In this document: in pieces, positions 11,909 through 20,200 of the stretch
Position numbering within the stretch: position 1 is the first letter of the stretch
Layout: each line of letters begins with the position of its first letter
Assembly: GCA_027356675.1 (NCBI GenBank)
Contig: DAHVXO010000006.1
Coordinates: 1 to 23,782 of the forward strand
Direction: 5' to 3'
Source of the DNA: Symbiobacteriaceae bacterium
Lineage (GTDB): Bacteria > Bacillota_E > Symbiobacteriia > Symbiobacteriales > Symbiobacteriaceae
DNA length: 23,782 nt
Made by a program: the position numbers and the translations under genes
Notes under the pieces: model-generated
What the model was told of the DNA's origin: nothing
Database searches by the model: none
Seen by the model: only the letters and a program-made list of their open reading frames with translations

Positions 11909-13984
11909 ATGAGACAACGCCTACTCGCTTCCCTCCTGGTTGTGGTGACCGCTGCCGGGGTCTCAACGGAGGCCTTTGCGACCGGTCTCGGCACTGATGA
12001 TATTAGTCGGAATGACCGATATCAGTACCCGGCCACATCGGCGGTCGTAGACACCGCCCGGCGCGAGATCCGCCTTCCCGAGGCATATTCGGCCGCCGGT
12101 GCCGGCCTACTTGATGGGCGCCCCGCCGGTTTCGACCTGGTAACTGTCAACGGCAACGCCGTAGAAAGCTACTCTTTCAACGGTTCAGCACTGGTGAAGA
12201 ACCAGGCCCTCTCCCTGTCGCCCTCCGATCGCCCCCTGGCCGTGGCCGCCAGGAGCAACTCCGCTGATATGGTGGTCCTCTCCGGGACCGAATCCACACA
12301 GTTCAACTTCAACGGCGATGCCCTAACCGAGAATCCCCTGCTGGCTGTGGCAGGCCTCACTGCCCCCGTCCAGGTGGCTACCCGCCCGGGGCTCAGTGAA
12401 ACGGTTGTTCTAGATGGCTCCACACTTCGGGGGTTCAGTTTCAACGGGGCTGGGATGGTGGAGAATCCCGCCCTCTCCATTAACAGCGGCCTAACAAGCC
12501 CAATCGCCTTTGCCTTGCATCCCGCCACATATGACTGCGCTGTGCTGGACGGCACCACGGTTCGCTACTTCAACTTCAATGGTACGACCCTCGCCGAAAA
12601 CCCGCTGATGTCGCTGACAGGGCTCACATCTCCGGTGGCCGTACAGCTTGCCAAGGACGGCACGATGTACGTGGCAACCGCCGGCGGGGTGATGGCGTAC
12701 TCCTTCGACGGAACCGGGATGCGGGCCAACTTTGCACTTTCTGTCCCGGAGGCTTCAGGAGCACTCGCGATCACCCTGCTGGGCGACCCGCAGACGCTGG
12801 CGGTCCGGCTCCCGACTGAAGTCCGCTGCTACCAGTTTAACGGCGAGGGTATGGTGGAAAACCCAGCCCTTCGACTGACGGGCCTTGCCCTACCCGGTGG
12901 AAGCGGGGGAGGGGTGGGCCAATATGCTCCCTCAGCCGTTGCCGTTTCCAAGGTCTATCCCGTCACGGAGCCTGTTGAAGCGTTGGTGCTCAAAGCGAAC
13001 ACGAACATCCCACCCGGTACCGCTGTTTCCTTTCAGGTCTCGGGAGATGCCGGCGCCTCGTGGCGACCAGCGAGGCTCGGAAAGGGCGTACCATTGCCTG
13101 TCCCATTAAGCACGGCTGGGGCGGCCTGGAAAGCCGTACTGTCAACGTCCGATCCCGCCGTCACCCCCTTGGTACTGCCGAATGTGCAGCTCGACCAGGT
13201 CTGGCGCCCAAACGCTCCGACCGGCCTGACCGTCGTGCCCACGGATGCTGACGGACTGGTACGAACGGCAACGCCTACACTCCGCTGGACATTCACCGAC
13301 CGGGATACCCCAGATGGGGACAAGCAGAGCGCCTTCCAGGTACTTGTCTATGAACAGGACAGCGGGGCCCTCATTTACAACAGCGGCAAGATCTCGTCGC
13401 TGGTTGATGCCGATCCCCCGCCCGACCAGGGGGGAAGTTACCCACTCACCGCCCCGGACTGGCGTGGGTTCATCAGTGAATTCACCCTGCCCGAAGGTGC
13501 CCTCTCCACTGGGTATCGTTATCGCTGGCGGGTCAGAGTGTGGGATAGTTACGACCTAGATTCCCCATGGAGCGGCCCGGATCACTCCTTCGAGGTGCTT
13601 GCGCTGCAGAACGTCCAGGTCACTCGGGTGTATCTGCCGCCGGGCGAGACGCCACCAACGTTACCGACCGCCGTACTGCCGGTCTTTGTGAAGGCTGGGG
13701 CGCGCTTTGAGTACAGCGTGGACAGCATCGGGACCATCACGCAGGTAGTCGTCGACTTCATCGATGGCGGAACCCGGCCAGCCGCCCCTCGGGCCCCGGC
13801 AGGCGCGACCCGAAACACGTGGGATTCGGATTACTTCACCGACGGCTCTCTGGCAACCGGGACCGTACTAACCGCCACATTCACGGGCGCCCGTGCCGAC
13901 GGCAAGACCACCTCGTTGACCCGGCCGATCGTAGTCATCCAGGGCTCTGTGTACGACGACTTTGTCGTGGTCCTGACCAAATAG
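11909..13984 (+). CDS. Secreted surface protein with six propeller-like repeats and Ig-like domains
   Basis: A 691-residue exported protein: signal peptide MRQRLLASLLVVVTAAGVSTEAFA, then six repeats of about 45 residues whose signature is [YF]-[SN]-F-[ND]-G-x-x-[LM]-x-E-N-P-x-L-S, each followed by a GL-x-x-P-V-x-V-A strand and a V-V-L-D-G-type strand. This pattern fits one blade per repeat of a beta-propeller. After a Gly-rich hinge (GGSGGG) come Ig/fibronectin-III-like domains (TPTLRWTFTDRDTPDGDKQSAFQVLVYEQ ... YRYRWRVRVWDS) and a final Ig-like domain. ATG 11909 is chosen because AAGGT lies 8 bases upstream and a signal peptide follows. No LPXTG, SLH or C-terminal membrane helix is present. 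Inside the pilus operon, it may be a pilus-associated adhesin (inference). Confidence 0.75.
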   Translation: MRQRLLASLLVVVTAAGVSTEAFATGLGTDDISRNDRYQYPATSAVVDTARREIRLPEAYSAAGAGLLDGRPAGFDLVTVNGNAVESYSFNGSALVKNQALSLSPSDRPLAVAARSNSADMVVLSGTESTQFNFNGDALTENPLLAVAGLTAPVQVATRPGLSETVVLDGSTLRGFSFNGAGMVENPALSINSGLTSPIAFALHPATYDCAVLDGTTVRYFNFNGTTLAENPLMSLTGLTSPVAVQLAKDGTMYVATAGGVMAYSFDGTGMRANFALSVPEASGALAITLLGDPQTLAVRLPTEVRCYQFNGEGMVENPALRLTGLALPGGSGGGVGQYAPSAVAVSKVYPVTEPVEALVLKANTNIPPGTAVSFQVSGDAGASWRPARLGKGVPLPVPLSTAGAAWKAVLSTSDPAVTPLVLPNVQLDQVWRPNAPTGLTVVPTDADGLVRTATPTLRWTFTDRDTPDGDKQSAFQVLVYEQDSGALIYNSGKISSLVDADPPPDQGGSYPLTAPDWRGFISEFTLPEGALSTGYRYRWRVRVWDSYDLDSPWSGPDHSFEVLALQNVQVTRVYLPPGETPPTLPTAVLPVFVKAGARFEYSVDSIGTITQVVVDFIDGGTRPAAPRAPAGATRNTWDSDYFTDGSLATGTVLTATFTGARADGKTTSLTRPIVVIQGSVYDDFVVVLTK
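12170..12895 (+). repeat. Six tandem repeats of about 45 codons (propeller blades)
   Basis: The motif F-[ND]-G-x-x-[LM]-x-x-N-x-x-L-S recurs as SFNGSALVKN, NFNGDALTEN, SFNGAGMVEN, NFNGTTLAEN, SFDGTGMRAN and QFNGEGMVEN. The DNA has diverged, so the duplications are old. Coordinates are approximate. Confidence 0.8.
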
Positions 13985-13999
13985 GAGAGAGGGTTACCC

Positions 14000-14488
14000 A
14001 TGGGCTGGACTTTGCTTCTGTCCGCCGGACTGGCTGCTGCTGTAATCCTGGACTACCAACATCGGTGGTTGCCAAACCTGTTGACCTTACCATTGGCTAT
14101 GTTGGGCCTATTGCGGGCGGCCATCACAGGAGACGGCAGCATTTCGAGCAGCGCCGGCGGACTCGTCTCCTTATTTGTGGTTTTCCTCATTCTGTGGCGC
14201 TTGCGTTTTGCCCGCGCCGGGGACGGCAAACTCGTCGCCGCTGTGGGAGCTTGGATCGGCTTTGACCGGGCGTACGGGTTCCTTGTGGCCTGGATCGTCT
14301 TCAACGCCTTGGCGTTCTTTACGGTCAGCATTCGTGCCCACGGCGGTTCTCTGGGCCGCTGGTGGCAGGAGCAACGAGTCAGCCTTCGCGGGGTGACCAT
14401 TGGCGTTCTGACGTGGCACGGAGCCCACAGTTACGCCGGCGCCATTCCGATCGCCCTAGCCACCCTGACCGTGCTAATTGTGCAATGA
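14000..14488 (+). CDS. tadV: Prepilin peptidase, TadV/CpaA type (A24 family)
   Basis: A 162-residue integral membrane aspartic protease that cleaves the Flp-type prepilins and TadE-type pseudopilins of this operon. Seen: the N-terminal catalytic motif D18-YQHRWLPN (usual form D-x-x-x-x-x-I/L-P-N), and the second catalytic Asp in RAGD75GK (usual GxGD-x-K), spaced and flanked by hydrophobic spans as in the family. The length fits the short TadV/CpaA class without an N-terminal methylase domain. ATG 14000 follows GGAGAGAGGG. It lies only 15 bases after the propeller-like gene. The interrupted coiled-coil gene begins 14 bases after its stop with its own AGGAGGT. Confidence 0.9.
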   Translation: MGWTLLLSAGLAAAVILDYQHRWLPNLLTLPLAMLGLLRAAITGDGSISSSAGGLVSLFVVFLILWRLRFARAGDGKLVAAVGAWIGFDRAYGFLVAWIVFNALAFFTVSIRAHGGSLGRWWQEQRVSLRGVTIGVLTWHGAHSYAGAIPIALATLTVLIVQ

Positions 14489-14502
14489 CAGGAGGTAGAC
14501 CC

Positions 14503-14574
14503 GTGATTCATCCGTTAGCAAAGCTAAGTGGTCCCCGCCGTAAATGCGGCAAGGGTTGTTCAATGAACTGGTAG
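14503..14574 (+). pseudogene. Severed 5' end of the coiled-coil protein gene
   Basis: AGGAGGT lies six bases before GTG 14503, which reads MIHPLAKL for eight codons to the TA at 14525-14526, where the IS630 element starts. The frame then continues 15 codons into the element and stops at 14572-14574. Joining codon CTA (14524-14526) directly to AGG (15791-15793) restores the reading HPLAKL-RHLAEQILNVVSEG in frame with the 3' part. Confidence 0.85.
14528..14555 (+). repeat. Left terminal inverted repeat of the IS630 element
   Basis: Starts GTGGTCCCCGCCGTAAAT. It matches the reverse complement of 15761-15788 at 20 of 28 positions, with the outer 18 bases matching at 16. Confidence 0.85.
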
Positions 14575-14631
14575 GACTTTTGATGGTCGGTCGCGAACTC
14601 CCATCGCAGTAAATGCTGGAGGTAGTTCGCC

Positions 14632-14916
14632 ATGCCAGGACCTGCTCCAACCTATCGCCCGACATTCACTGAAAAAGACATTCAGGATGCCCAGCGCGTT
14701 GCTCGTTCACATACGGCCCCCCATAGCCATGTCCAGCGGGCCAGGCTTGCCCTTATCTTAGCAGAGCGGCCCTCCATCGATAGTGCGGAGGCCGGGCGGT
14801 TGATTGGTTGGCATGTACAGACGGTCCTGAAGTGGCGCCGTCGTTGGGAAAAGGACGGCTTTACGTTGACGGATCTACCTCGCCCGGGTCGTCCGCCGTA
14901 TTTTTCCCCCTCGTGA
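14632..14916 (+). CDS. IS630 transposase, N-terminal part (frame 1)
   Basis: 94 codons from ATG 14632 with GGAGGT 7 bases upstream. It encodes the N-terminal helix-turn-helix region of the transposase: ARSHTAPHSHVQRARLALILAE ... AGRLIGWHVQTVLKWRRRWEKDGFTLTDLPRPGRPP, the typical IS630 DNA-binding module that ends at a GRPP linker. It stops at 14914-14916 just after a T5C5 run (14901-14910). The +1 frame over the same spot reads IFPPRDQAVVIALACERPS, the expected continuation. So it is either a decayed gene with one extra base or a transposase made by frameshifting or slippage at the run. Confidence 0.85.
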   Translation: MPGPAPTYRPTFTEKDIQDAQRVARSHTAPHSHVQRARLALILAERPSIDSAEAGRLIGWHVQTVLKWRRRWEKDGFTLTDLPRPGRPPYFSPS

Positions 14917-14926
14917 CCAGGCAGTC

Positions 14927-15760
14927 GTGATCGCCTTGGCCTGTGAGCGGCCATCTGACAGGGGGCGACCGTTAAGCCGTTATTCGGCTTTTGAGATTGT
15001 CCGTGAAGCCATCGCACAAGGGCTTCTTCCCATGATCAGCCCCACCACCGTCCTGCGCTGGTTACGCGACTTGGCCATCAAGCCCTGGCATTTTCGGTCA
15101 TGGATCTCGGTCCGGGACCCCGAGTTTGAAGCGAAAGCTGGACGTGTGTTAGACCTTTATGCCCGAACCTGGGATGGCGAGCCGTTGGGACGAGATGACT
15201 TCGTCATCAGTCTCGACGAAAAGACGAGCATCCAAGCCCGTGGTCGAAGGGAGTCGACCAGACCGCCGGCCCCAGGCCAAGTCATCCACCTTGAGTTTGA
15301 CTACAAGCGGGGCGGAGCCGTGGCCTACATGGCAGCACTGGATGTCTTTTCAGCGACTGTGATGGGGGAAGTCGTGGCAAGAACCGGGATTGCACCCTGC
15401 CGGGCGCTGGTTTCTAAGATTATGAGCCAGGAACCATACCGCTCGGCGCGGCGGGTGTTCTTTATTGTCGACAACGGTTCCTCACATCGGCCCAGCACTT
15501 TTGGGGCGTGGTTGACGGCCACATTCCCAAACGCAGTTGCCGTCCATACACCCATCCATGCGAGCTGGCTCAACCAGATCGAGATCTATTTCTCGATCCT
15601 ACAGCGCAAGGCCCTTACGCCCAATGACCTTAAGACCAGAAACGACGTAATCTCACGAATCCTGAAGTTCCAGCAGAAGTTCAACGAGGAAGCCGACCCA
15701 TTCAAGTGGCGTTTTACCAGAGAAGACATGATCCGCTGGCTTCAAAAGTCCGCCGCCTAA
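14927..15760 (+). CDS. IS630 transposase, catalytic DDE part (frame 2)
   Basis: 277 codons. The domain carries SLDEKTSIQ (first Asp), VFFIVDNGSSH (second Asp) and SWLNQIEIYFS (Glu), the complete DDE catalytic triad of IS630 transposases, with the typical KAL-x-P-N-D and KFNE motifs near the end. GTG 14927 is merely the first start codon. The frame is open upstream to the T5C5 run, where it joins the N-terminal part. The stop TAA directly abuts the right inverted repeat. If frameshifting occurs, the full transposase is about 375 residues. The catalytic half shows no lesion, so insertion may be fairly recent. Confidence 0.88.
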   Translation: MIALACERPSDRGRPLSRYSAFEIVREAIAQGLLPMISPTTVLRWLRDLAIKPWHFRSWISVRDPEFEAKAGRVLDLYARTWDGEPLGRDDFVISLDEKTSIQARGRRESTRPPAPGQVIHLEFDYKRGGAVAYMAALDVFSATVMGEVVARTGIAPCRALVSKIMSQEPYRSARRVFFIVDNGSSHRPSTFGAWLTATFPNAVAVHTPIHASWLNQIEIYFSILQRKALTPNDLKTRNDVISRILKFQQKFNEEADPFKWRFTREDMIRWLQKSAA

Positions 15761-15788
15761 CCCAATGGGAATTTAGGGCGAGGACCAC
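15761..15788 (+). repeat. Right terminal inverted repeat of the IS630 element
   Basis: The reverse complement starts GTGGTCCTCGCCCTAAAT, pairing with 14528-14555. It is followed immediately by TA (15789-15790) and the restored host codon AGG. Confidence 0.85.
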
Positions 15789-15817
15789 TAAGGCACCTGG
15801 CGGAGCAGATCCTGAAC

Positions 15818-16402
15818 GTGGTGAGCGAGGGGGAAGAGATTCCGACTCTTGAACGACGTGTCTCGGAGGCATCTGCCAGGGTGGCCAGCGCCGATCAGCG
15901 AACAGCCGCTCTCCGCACGGAGTTGGCCGCGGCGGAGCAAGAGCAAGCGGCGGCCCGGGAGGAGCTCCAGAGCCACCAGCAGAGCCTGGAGACCTTGAGG
16001 AACGGACTCTCCGGCAAGACTGCCGGCCTGTGCAGTCTGATGGCTGAGCTCGTGCAGGAAGGCATCGCTGAGCCGGTCCGGTTGCCCGAAGCCTCTCCTC
16101 TCGCTGAAGTCATCAGTCCTGCTCCGACTGAACCAGCCCCCCAAGGGTTGCAGTCCGCACCGGAACAGGCTGGAACCCACCTTCAGGAAGTGGCAGCCGC
16201 CGAAAAAACTGCTGTGCAGTCGGCAAGTGCATCGGCGCCACTCGGCAAGGAAGGGGCTAGCGGTGGGGTTTTACTCCAATTGGTGCGGCGCCCTCGGCCT
16301 GACAGCGCCTCCCAGCAGGTGGATGACGGCCCCGCCGTCCGCATTGACCGCCCCCCGCTTGAACGGGCCGCCGGCGGAGATCCAGTCTTCATCATCCAGT
16401 AA
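15818..16402 (+). CDS. Coiled-coil protein, 5' end cut off by the IS element
   Basis: The open frame actually begins at the IS border (AGG at 15791). GTG 15818 and 15821 are only possible restart codons, with no good ribosome site. Reconstructed with its first eight codons (14503-14526), it is a protein of about 212 residues. The N-terminal half (LERRVSEASARVASADQRTAALRTELAAAEQEQAAAREELQSHQQSLETLRNGL) is a long charged coiled coil without signal peptide, so probably cytoplasmic. The C-terminal half is Pro/Ala/Ser-rich and low-complexity, ending RPPLERAAGGDPVFIIQ. I do not recognise a family. As the next gene after tadV it may have been a cytoplasmic pilus or cell-pole scaffold (inference). 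The insertion probably abolishes or strongly lowers its synthesis. Confidence 0.65.
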   Translation: MVSEGEEIPTLERRVSEASARVASADQRTAALRTELAAAEQEQAAAREELQSHQQSLETLRNGLSGKTAGLCSLMAELVQEGIAEPVRLPEASPLAEVISPAPTEPAPQGLQSAPEQAGTHLQEVAAAEKTAVQSASASAPLGKEGASGGVLLQLVRRPRPDSASQQVDDGPAVRIDRPPLERAAGGDPVFIIQ

Positions 16403-16409
16403 GGATAAG

Positions 16410-16487
16410 GGGGCCTGGTCACCAGGCCCCTGCCCCTCAGGTGGAGGCCACCTCTACGGCCCAAAGTTTTGGGTCTGCTGGACCCAA
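16410..16487 (+). other. Three successive hairpins between the coiled-coil and stalk-domain genes
   Basis: GGGGCCTGGT/ACCAGGCCCC (16410-16419/16421-16430) is a perfect ten-base stem. AGGTGG/CCACCT (16439-16444/16448-16453) and TTGGGTC/GACCCAA (16469-16475/16481-16487) follow. CCAAA (16461-16465) can also pair with TTTGG (16468-16472), competing with the third stem. There is no T run after the first hairpin, so it is not a standard terminator. It may be an attenuator, an mRNA stabiliser or a processing site before the 16535 gene. Confidence 0.5.
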
Positions 16488-16534
16488 GGTTGGAGTTTGG
16501 CTCCTGACACGAAGCGAAGAGAAGGGGAAGACCG

Positions 16535-17260
16535 ATGCGGAGATTCTTGGGTACGATGATCGTTCTAGCGCTACTGATGGGCCTTGGTGGCCAACGAACT
16601 TTTGCCGACAGCATGGATCCTCTGATGAGCCTCCCCAATGAAACGACCGTGATCGAGGCCGTCACCGCCGACGGCAGCATCGCCTCTCCCGATCGCATCC
16701 GCGCCTATGCCGAGAAGCTCAATAGCAGAGCACCGTCGGACCTGGCTGGAGTTCTCCAGCTCGGGATCGCCTGGCAGATGGCCCACGAGCCAGCAAGAGC
16801 TCGTCAGATGTTCGAGCGCGCTGTACAGTTGGCGCCGAACAACCCGACCTTGTATCCACGCCTCGCAAGTGTCGCCGTTGAGGGCATCACCGTCTACGTC
16901 AGAGGGCGGCGGGTCGAGTTTTCCGATGTCCAGCCACAGATCATCAACGGGCGAACCCTGGTACCGTTTCGTGCAGTTGCGGAGGCCCTGGGCGCCGATG
17001 TCAAATGGGATCCCGACACCGAGACCGCTACGGTAACACTGGATAGCCGAGCAGTGCGTCTGACCAAGGACCGCGACGTGGCCATGATCGGCCTGAACCC
17101 AACGATCCTGGATGTCCCCGCCTCGATCATCCCGCCCGGCCGGTTCGCCGTGCCGCTCAGATTTCTTAGCGAAGCGTTTGGCTACAAGGTGCACTGGGTC
17201 CAGATCAACCCGGGTAGCACCATCATCGGGATCTACCAGCAGTCGGAGGAGGGCTTGTAG
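16535..17260 (+). CDS. Secreted TPR plus copper-amine-oxidase-N (stalk) domain protein
   Basis: A 241-residue exported protein. Signal peptide MRRFLGTMIVLALLMGLGG with likely cleavage after TFA24. Then a short helical TPR-like stretch (LAGVLQLGIAWQMAHEPARARQMFERAVQLAPNNP, residues about 68-103). The C-terminal half is a Cu_amine_oxidN1 domain: VYVRGRRVEFSDVQPQIINGRTLVPFRAVAEALGADVKWD ... VPASIIPPGRFAVPLRFLSEAFGYKVHWVQ, with both copies of the GRT/F-x-VP-x-R-x-x-x-EA motif. Known: this domain is common in Bacillota surface proteins and binds no copper by itself. It probably attaches to the cell surface. ATG 16535 follows AAGGGGA. It lies three bases before the giant-protein gene, suggesting joint expression and possibly partnership. 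Confidence 0.85.
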   Translation: MRRFLGTMIVLALLMGLGGQRTFADSMDPLMSLPNETTVIEAVTADGSIASPDRIRAYAEKLNSRAPSDLAGVLQLGIAWQMAHEPARARQMFERAVQLAPNNPTLYPRLASVAVEGITVYVRGRRVEFSDVQPQIINGRTLVPFRAVAEALGADVKWDPDTETATVTLDSRAVRLTKDRDVAMIGLNPTILDVPASIIPPGRFAVPLRFLSEAFGYKVHWVQINPGSTIIGIYQQSEEGL

Positions 17261-17263
17261 CGC

Positions 17264-20200
17264 ATGAGGCGGAGTCGGTCACTCTGGGTCCTGTGGTCCC
17301 TGGCCTTCCTGTTTTCGCTGGTTTCACTAATCACTCCGTCGAGGAAGGCTGCGGCCTTTGACGCGACGGTAAGCCCGTCGGGCGTCACGGCCAGTAGTAA
17401 TCAAGACTACAGGGGCGTTGTCGGCACGTCATACAAGGATGCCAACAACTACCGGATCAAGTCGGCAACGTTCAGCTTTACCGGACGCAGAACGAGCTCA
17501 GGCAGTTCTACCACCAACGACTATACCTACCTGTACTACAAGACCTGCGTGGGTTGTGGGTGGTCCAGCATCGGTCCCTACTACGCCAACTCCGGCACAC
17601 TCGGGTACACCAACAAGACGGTCGACCTCACCCCTTACGGCAACGTCGTCGAAGTCGCGATGTATCTGTACACGCAGACCGGCCTGAACTCCGAGACTGC
17701 GACTGCTTCGGTCACCAGCGTCGTCATAGACTCACCGCCCTGGACCCCTGGCACGCCCTCGATCGCCGGCCCGGGTGTAGCCCGATCTGTTAACCCCACG
17801 GGAAGCTGGCAGACCTGGTATTCCGCCGAGTTCGTCGGCGCAAAGAAAATGACGGGCGCCCGCTTTTTGACGACCAACATTTACGGCGACGCCTATCTGC
17901 AAGGATGGAACAGCAACACGAACCAATGGGTGAACCTGATCACCCGCAGTTACAACGACAACGTGGTGGACCAGTGGTGGGACGGCCGCTCACAGACCAC
18001 GTACAACATTACAAAGCTCAGGGTCTACCAGAACACGTACACGGGCTACGGTGCCTTCTCAGAAGCCTACGTGCCCCAGGTCTATTACTTCGATGCCTAT
18101 GGTACCCCGGTCGACATTCCGGACAGCCGGAACCAGATCCGCATTGCCTGGACTGCCAATAACAATCCTGCAGGCACGGTTTATGAAGTCTCCCGCCGGG
18201 AGTACAACAGTACCGGGGTTCAGGTTTCGGATACCCTCGACTACAGCGGCACGAACCTGGAGTACGTGACCGATGACCTGCAGCCCGGTAAGTACTATAA
18301 ATTCCGGGTGAGGGCAAAGTCGGGTGGCAATACCAGTGCTGATACTACCGAAATCGCTTACTGGGTTCCCCCCGTACCCTCGGTCACACGGGACAACGCC
18401 AAGCTGAGCCTGAGCTGGACCGCTCCCTACCCGAGCCTCTCGTACTGGGTCTGGTACCGCCAAGCTGGCAGCGTTGACTGGTCGGGTGGATGGCAAACAT
18501 CAGCGACGTCGTACACAATCGACCCGGGCTGGAATTCGCCGTGGAATCAGTACGAGGTCTCACTGACGCCCCCCGGTTCCCTTCCCAACGGCGGCCCGAT
18601 GTGGCCCGTCTCCGACGGGCAAAAGTATCGCCCGATGTGGCCCGCACCATATGCCGCCCTTGCGTCGAATGTAACTGCAACTTCTGCACGCATCTGGTGG
18701 CAGATCAACTACAACTCCAGCTGGAATATCGATTCCGGCGTAAACATCCGAATCACCCGCTCGGATGGCACCAACACGGTCACGCTCCCCACAACGACGA
18801 CCGCGGCAGCGTCCGGCAACTGGTATACCCCCAGCGGCGCCAGCTACGGTTACTGGGGTTACGTCGACCAGACCGGCCTGACCCCGGGCCTCACCTATAC
18901 CTACACCATCTGCGCGCTCAACCCAGACAATGAGTGTGGTCCGGCCAGGACTGTCACGGTGACCCCCAAGCCGATCACCCCTGGAACCCCCACACTGTCC
19001 GCTGCCTCAACAACGCACCAGGTCAAGATCGACTGGACTCAGAATGGCAACGCAGCAGGCACCACGTACGAAGTCTGGCGGAAGACTGTTAATCCTGACG
19101 GCTCGGTCGCCAGGGATGAGCGCATCTTTACGGGGACTGACACTTACACGTACACCACGACCGGCACCTATGCCCAGAGCGCCGGAAAGTATTATCGGTA
19201 CCGTGTAAGAACTGTCGTGAGTGGCGTAAACAGCGACGACACATCCGAGGTTGCCTATTGGACGGCGCCGACCGCTTCCGTTACGAGGAGCACAGCTGGG
19301 TTCAACTTGTCCTGGACATTACCGGATGCCCCCTCAACGCAAAGCACCGGGGGCGCCCTGCGAATCTCCTCTTCAAGCTGCTCCTGGGTCAACACGAGCT
19401 ACTGGTACGTCCCCAATGGCACCACTTCCCGCGTCCGCGTCACCTTTACGGGTAACACCAACGACGCCTGGGGACTATATGCCTATTCGCCGTCTTACGG
19501 TTACTACTGGGTGATCCCACAGGCGAGCGTTCCTTCTGGAACCTACGACGCCTGGATTGACCTCCAGTATCCTGCGGACCGACTGCGGACCTACACCCAC
19601 GACTGCGGCGGCGGCGGGGCGACGATGGACGTGCCTGAGTTCATTAGTCCTTCGAGCACCACCGTCAACGTGGAATACTCCACAAACGGCACCACCTGGT
19701 CGACCTACACCTCCGGCACCACGGCAGAGGCGATCTCGATTCCCTCGCCGGGCACCTTGACTCCAGCCCAGAAATATCAGGTGGCCTTGACGCCAAACTC
19801 GCTTCCCAACGGAGGCACCGCCTGGCGATCAGTGAACAGCACCTGGTACAGCCCTCTTTGGACTTCGCCCGTCAATGCCCTGGCCACCGGCGTGAACGGA
19901 ACCTCGGCACGCCTCTGGTGGCAAATCTCTACCGGAAGCAGTTTCGTCATCGACCAGACGGCGAAGATCCGGATCACCCGCAGCGATGGCCAAACGCCTT
20001 TGAACGGTGTAACGACTCAGAACTCAAACGGTGCGTACGCTACGCCATCGGGGGGGAGTTACGGCTACTGGGGCTACATCGATCAGAGCGGCCTGACCCC
20101 CGGCGTCACCTACACATGGACCATCTGTGCGCTCAACGCCAATGATGAGTGCGGCGACGCCGATACCGTCACTGTAACCCCTAAGCCGCTTACGCCCACA

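Larger units (their letters stand above)
14527..15788 (+). mobile_element. IS630-family insertion sequence, about 1262 bp
   Basis: The element is bounded by TA on both sides (14525-14526 and 15789-15790), the target duplication of IS630/Tc1-type elements, and by terminal inverted repeats starting GTGGTCC. It encodes one transposase in two frames with an intact D-D-E triad. It has landed in codon 8 of the gene after tadV, with which it shares orientation. Precise removal of 1264 bases (element plus one TA) restores that gene's frame. One end base is ambiguous, because the A at 14527 has no partner inside the right end unless the T of the right TA is counted. Confidence 0.9.

Noticed and set aside
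16410..16430. Rho-independent terminator
   Set aside because: The stem is strong, but TGCCCCTCAGG follows in place of a T run, so it is listed only as a hairpin.
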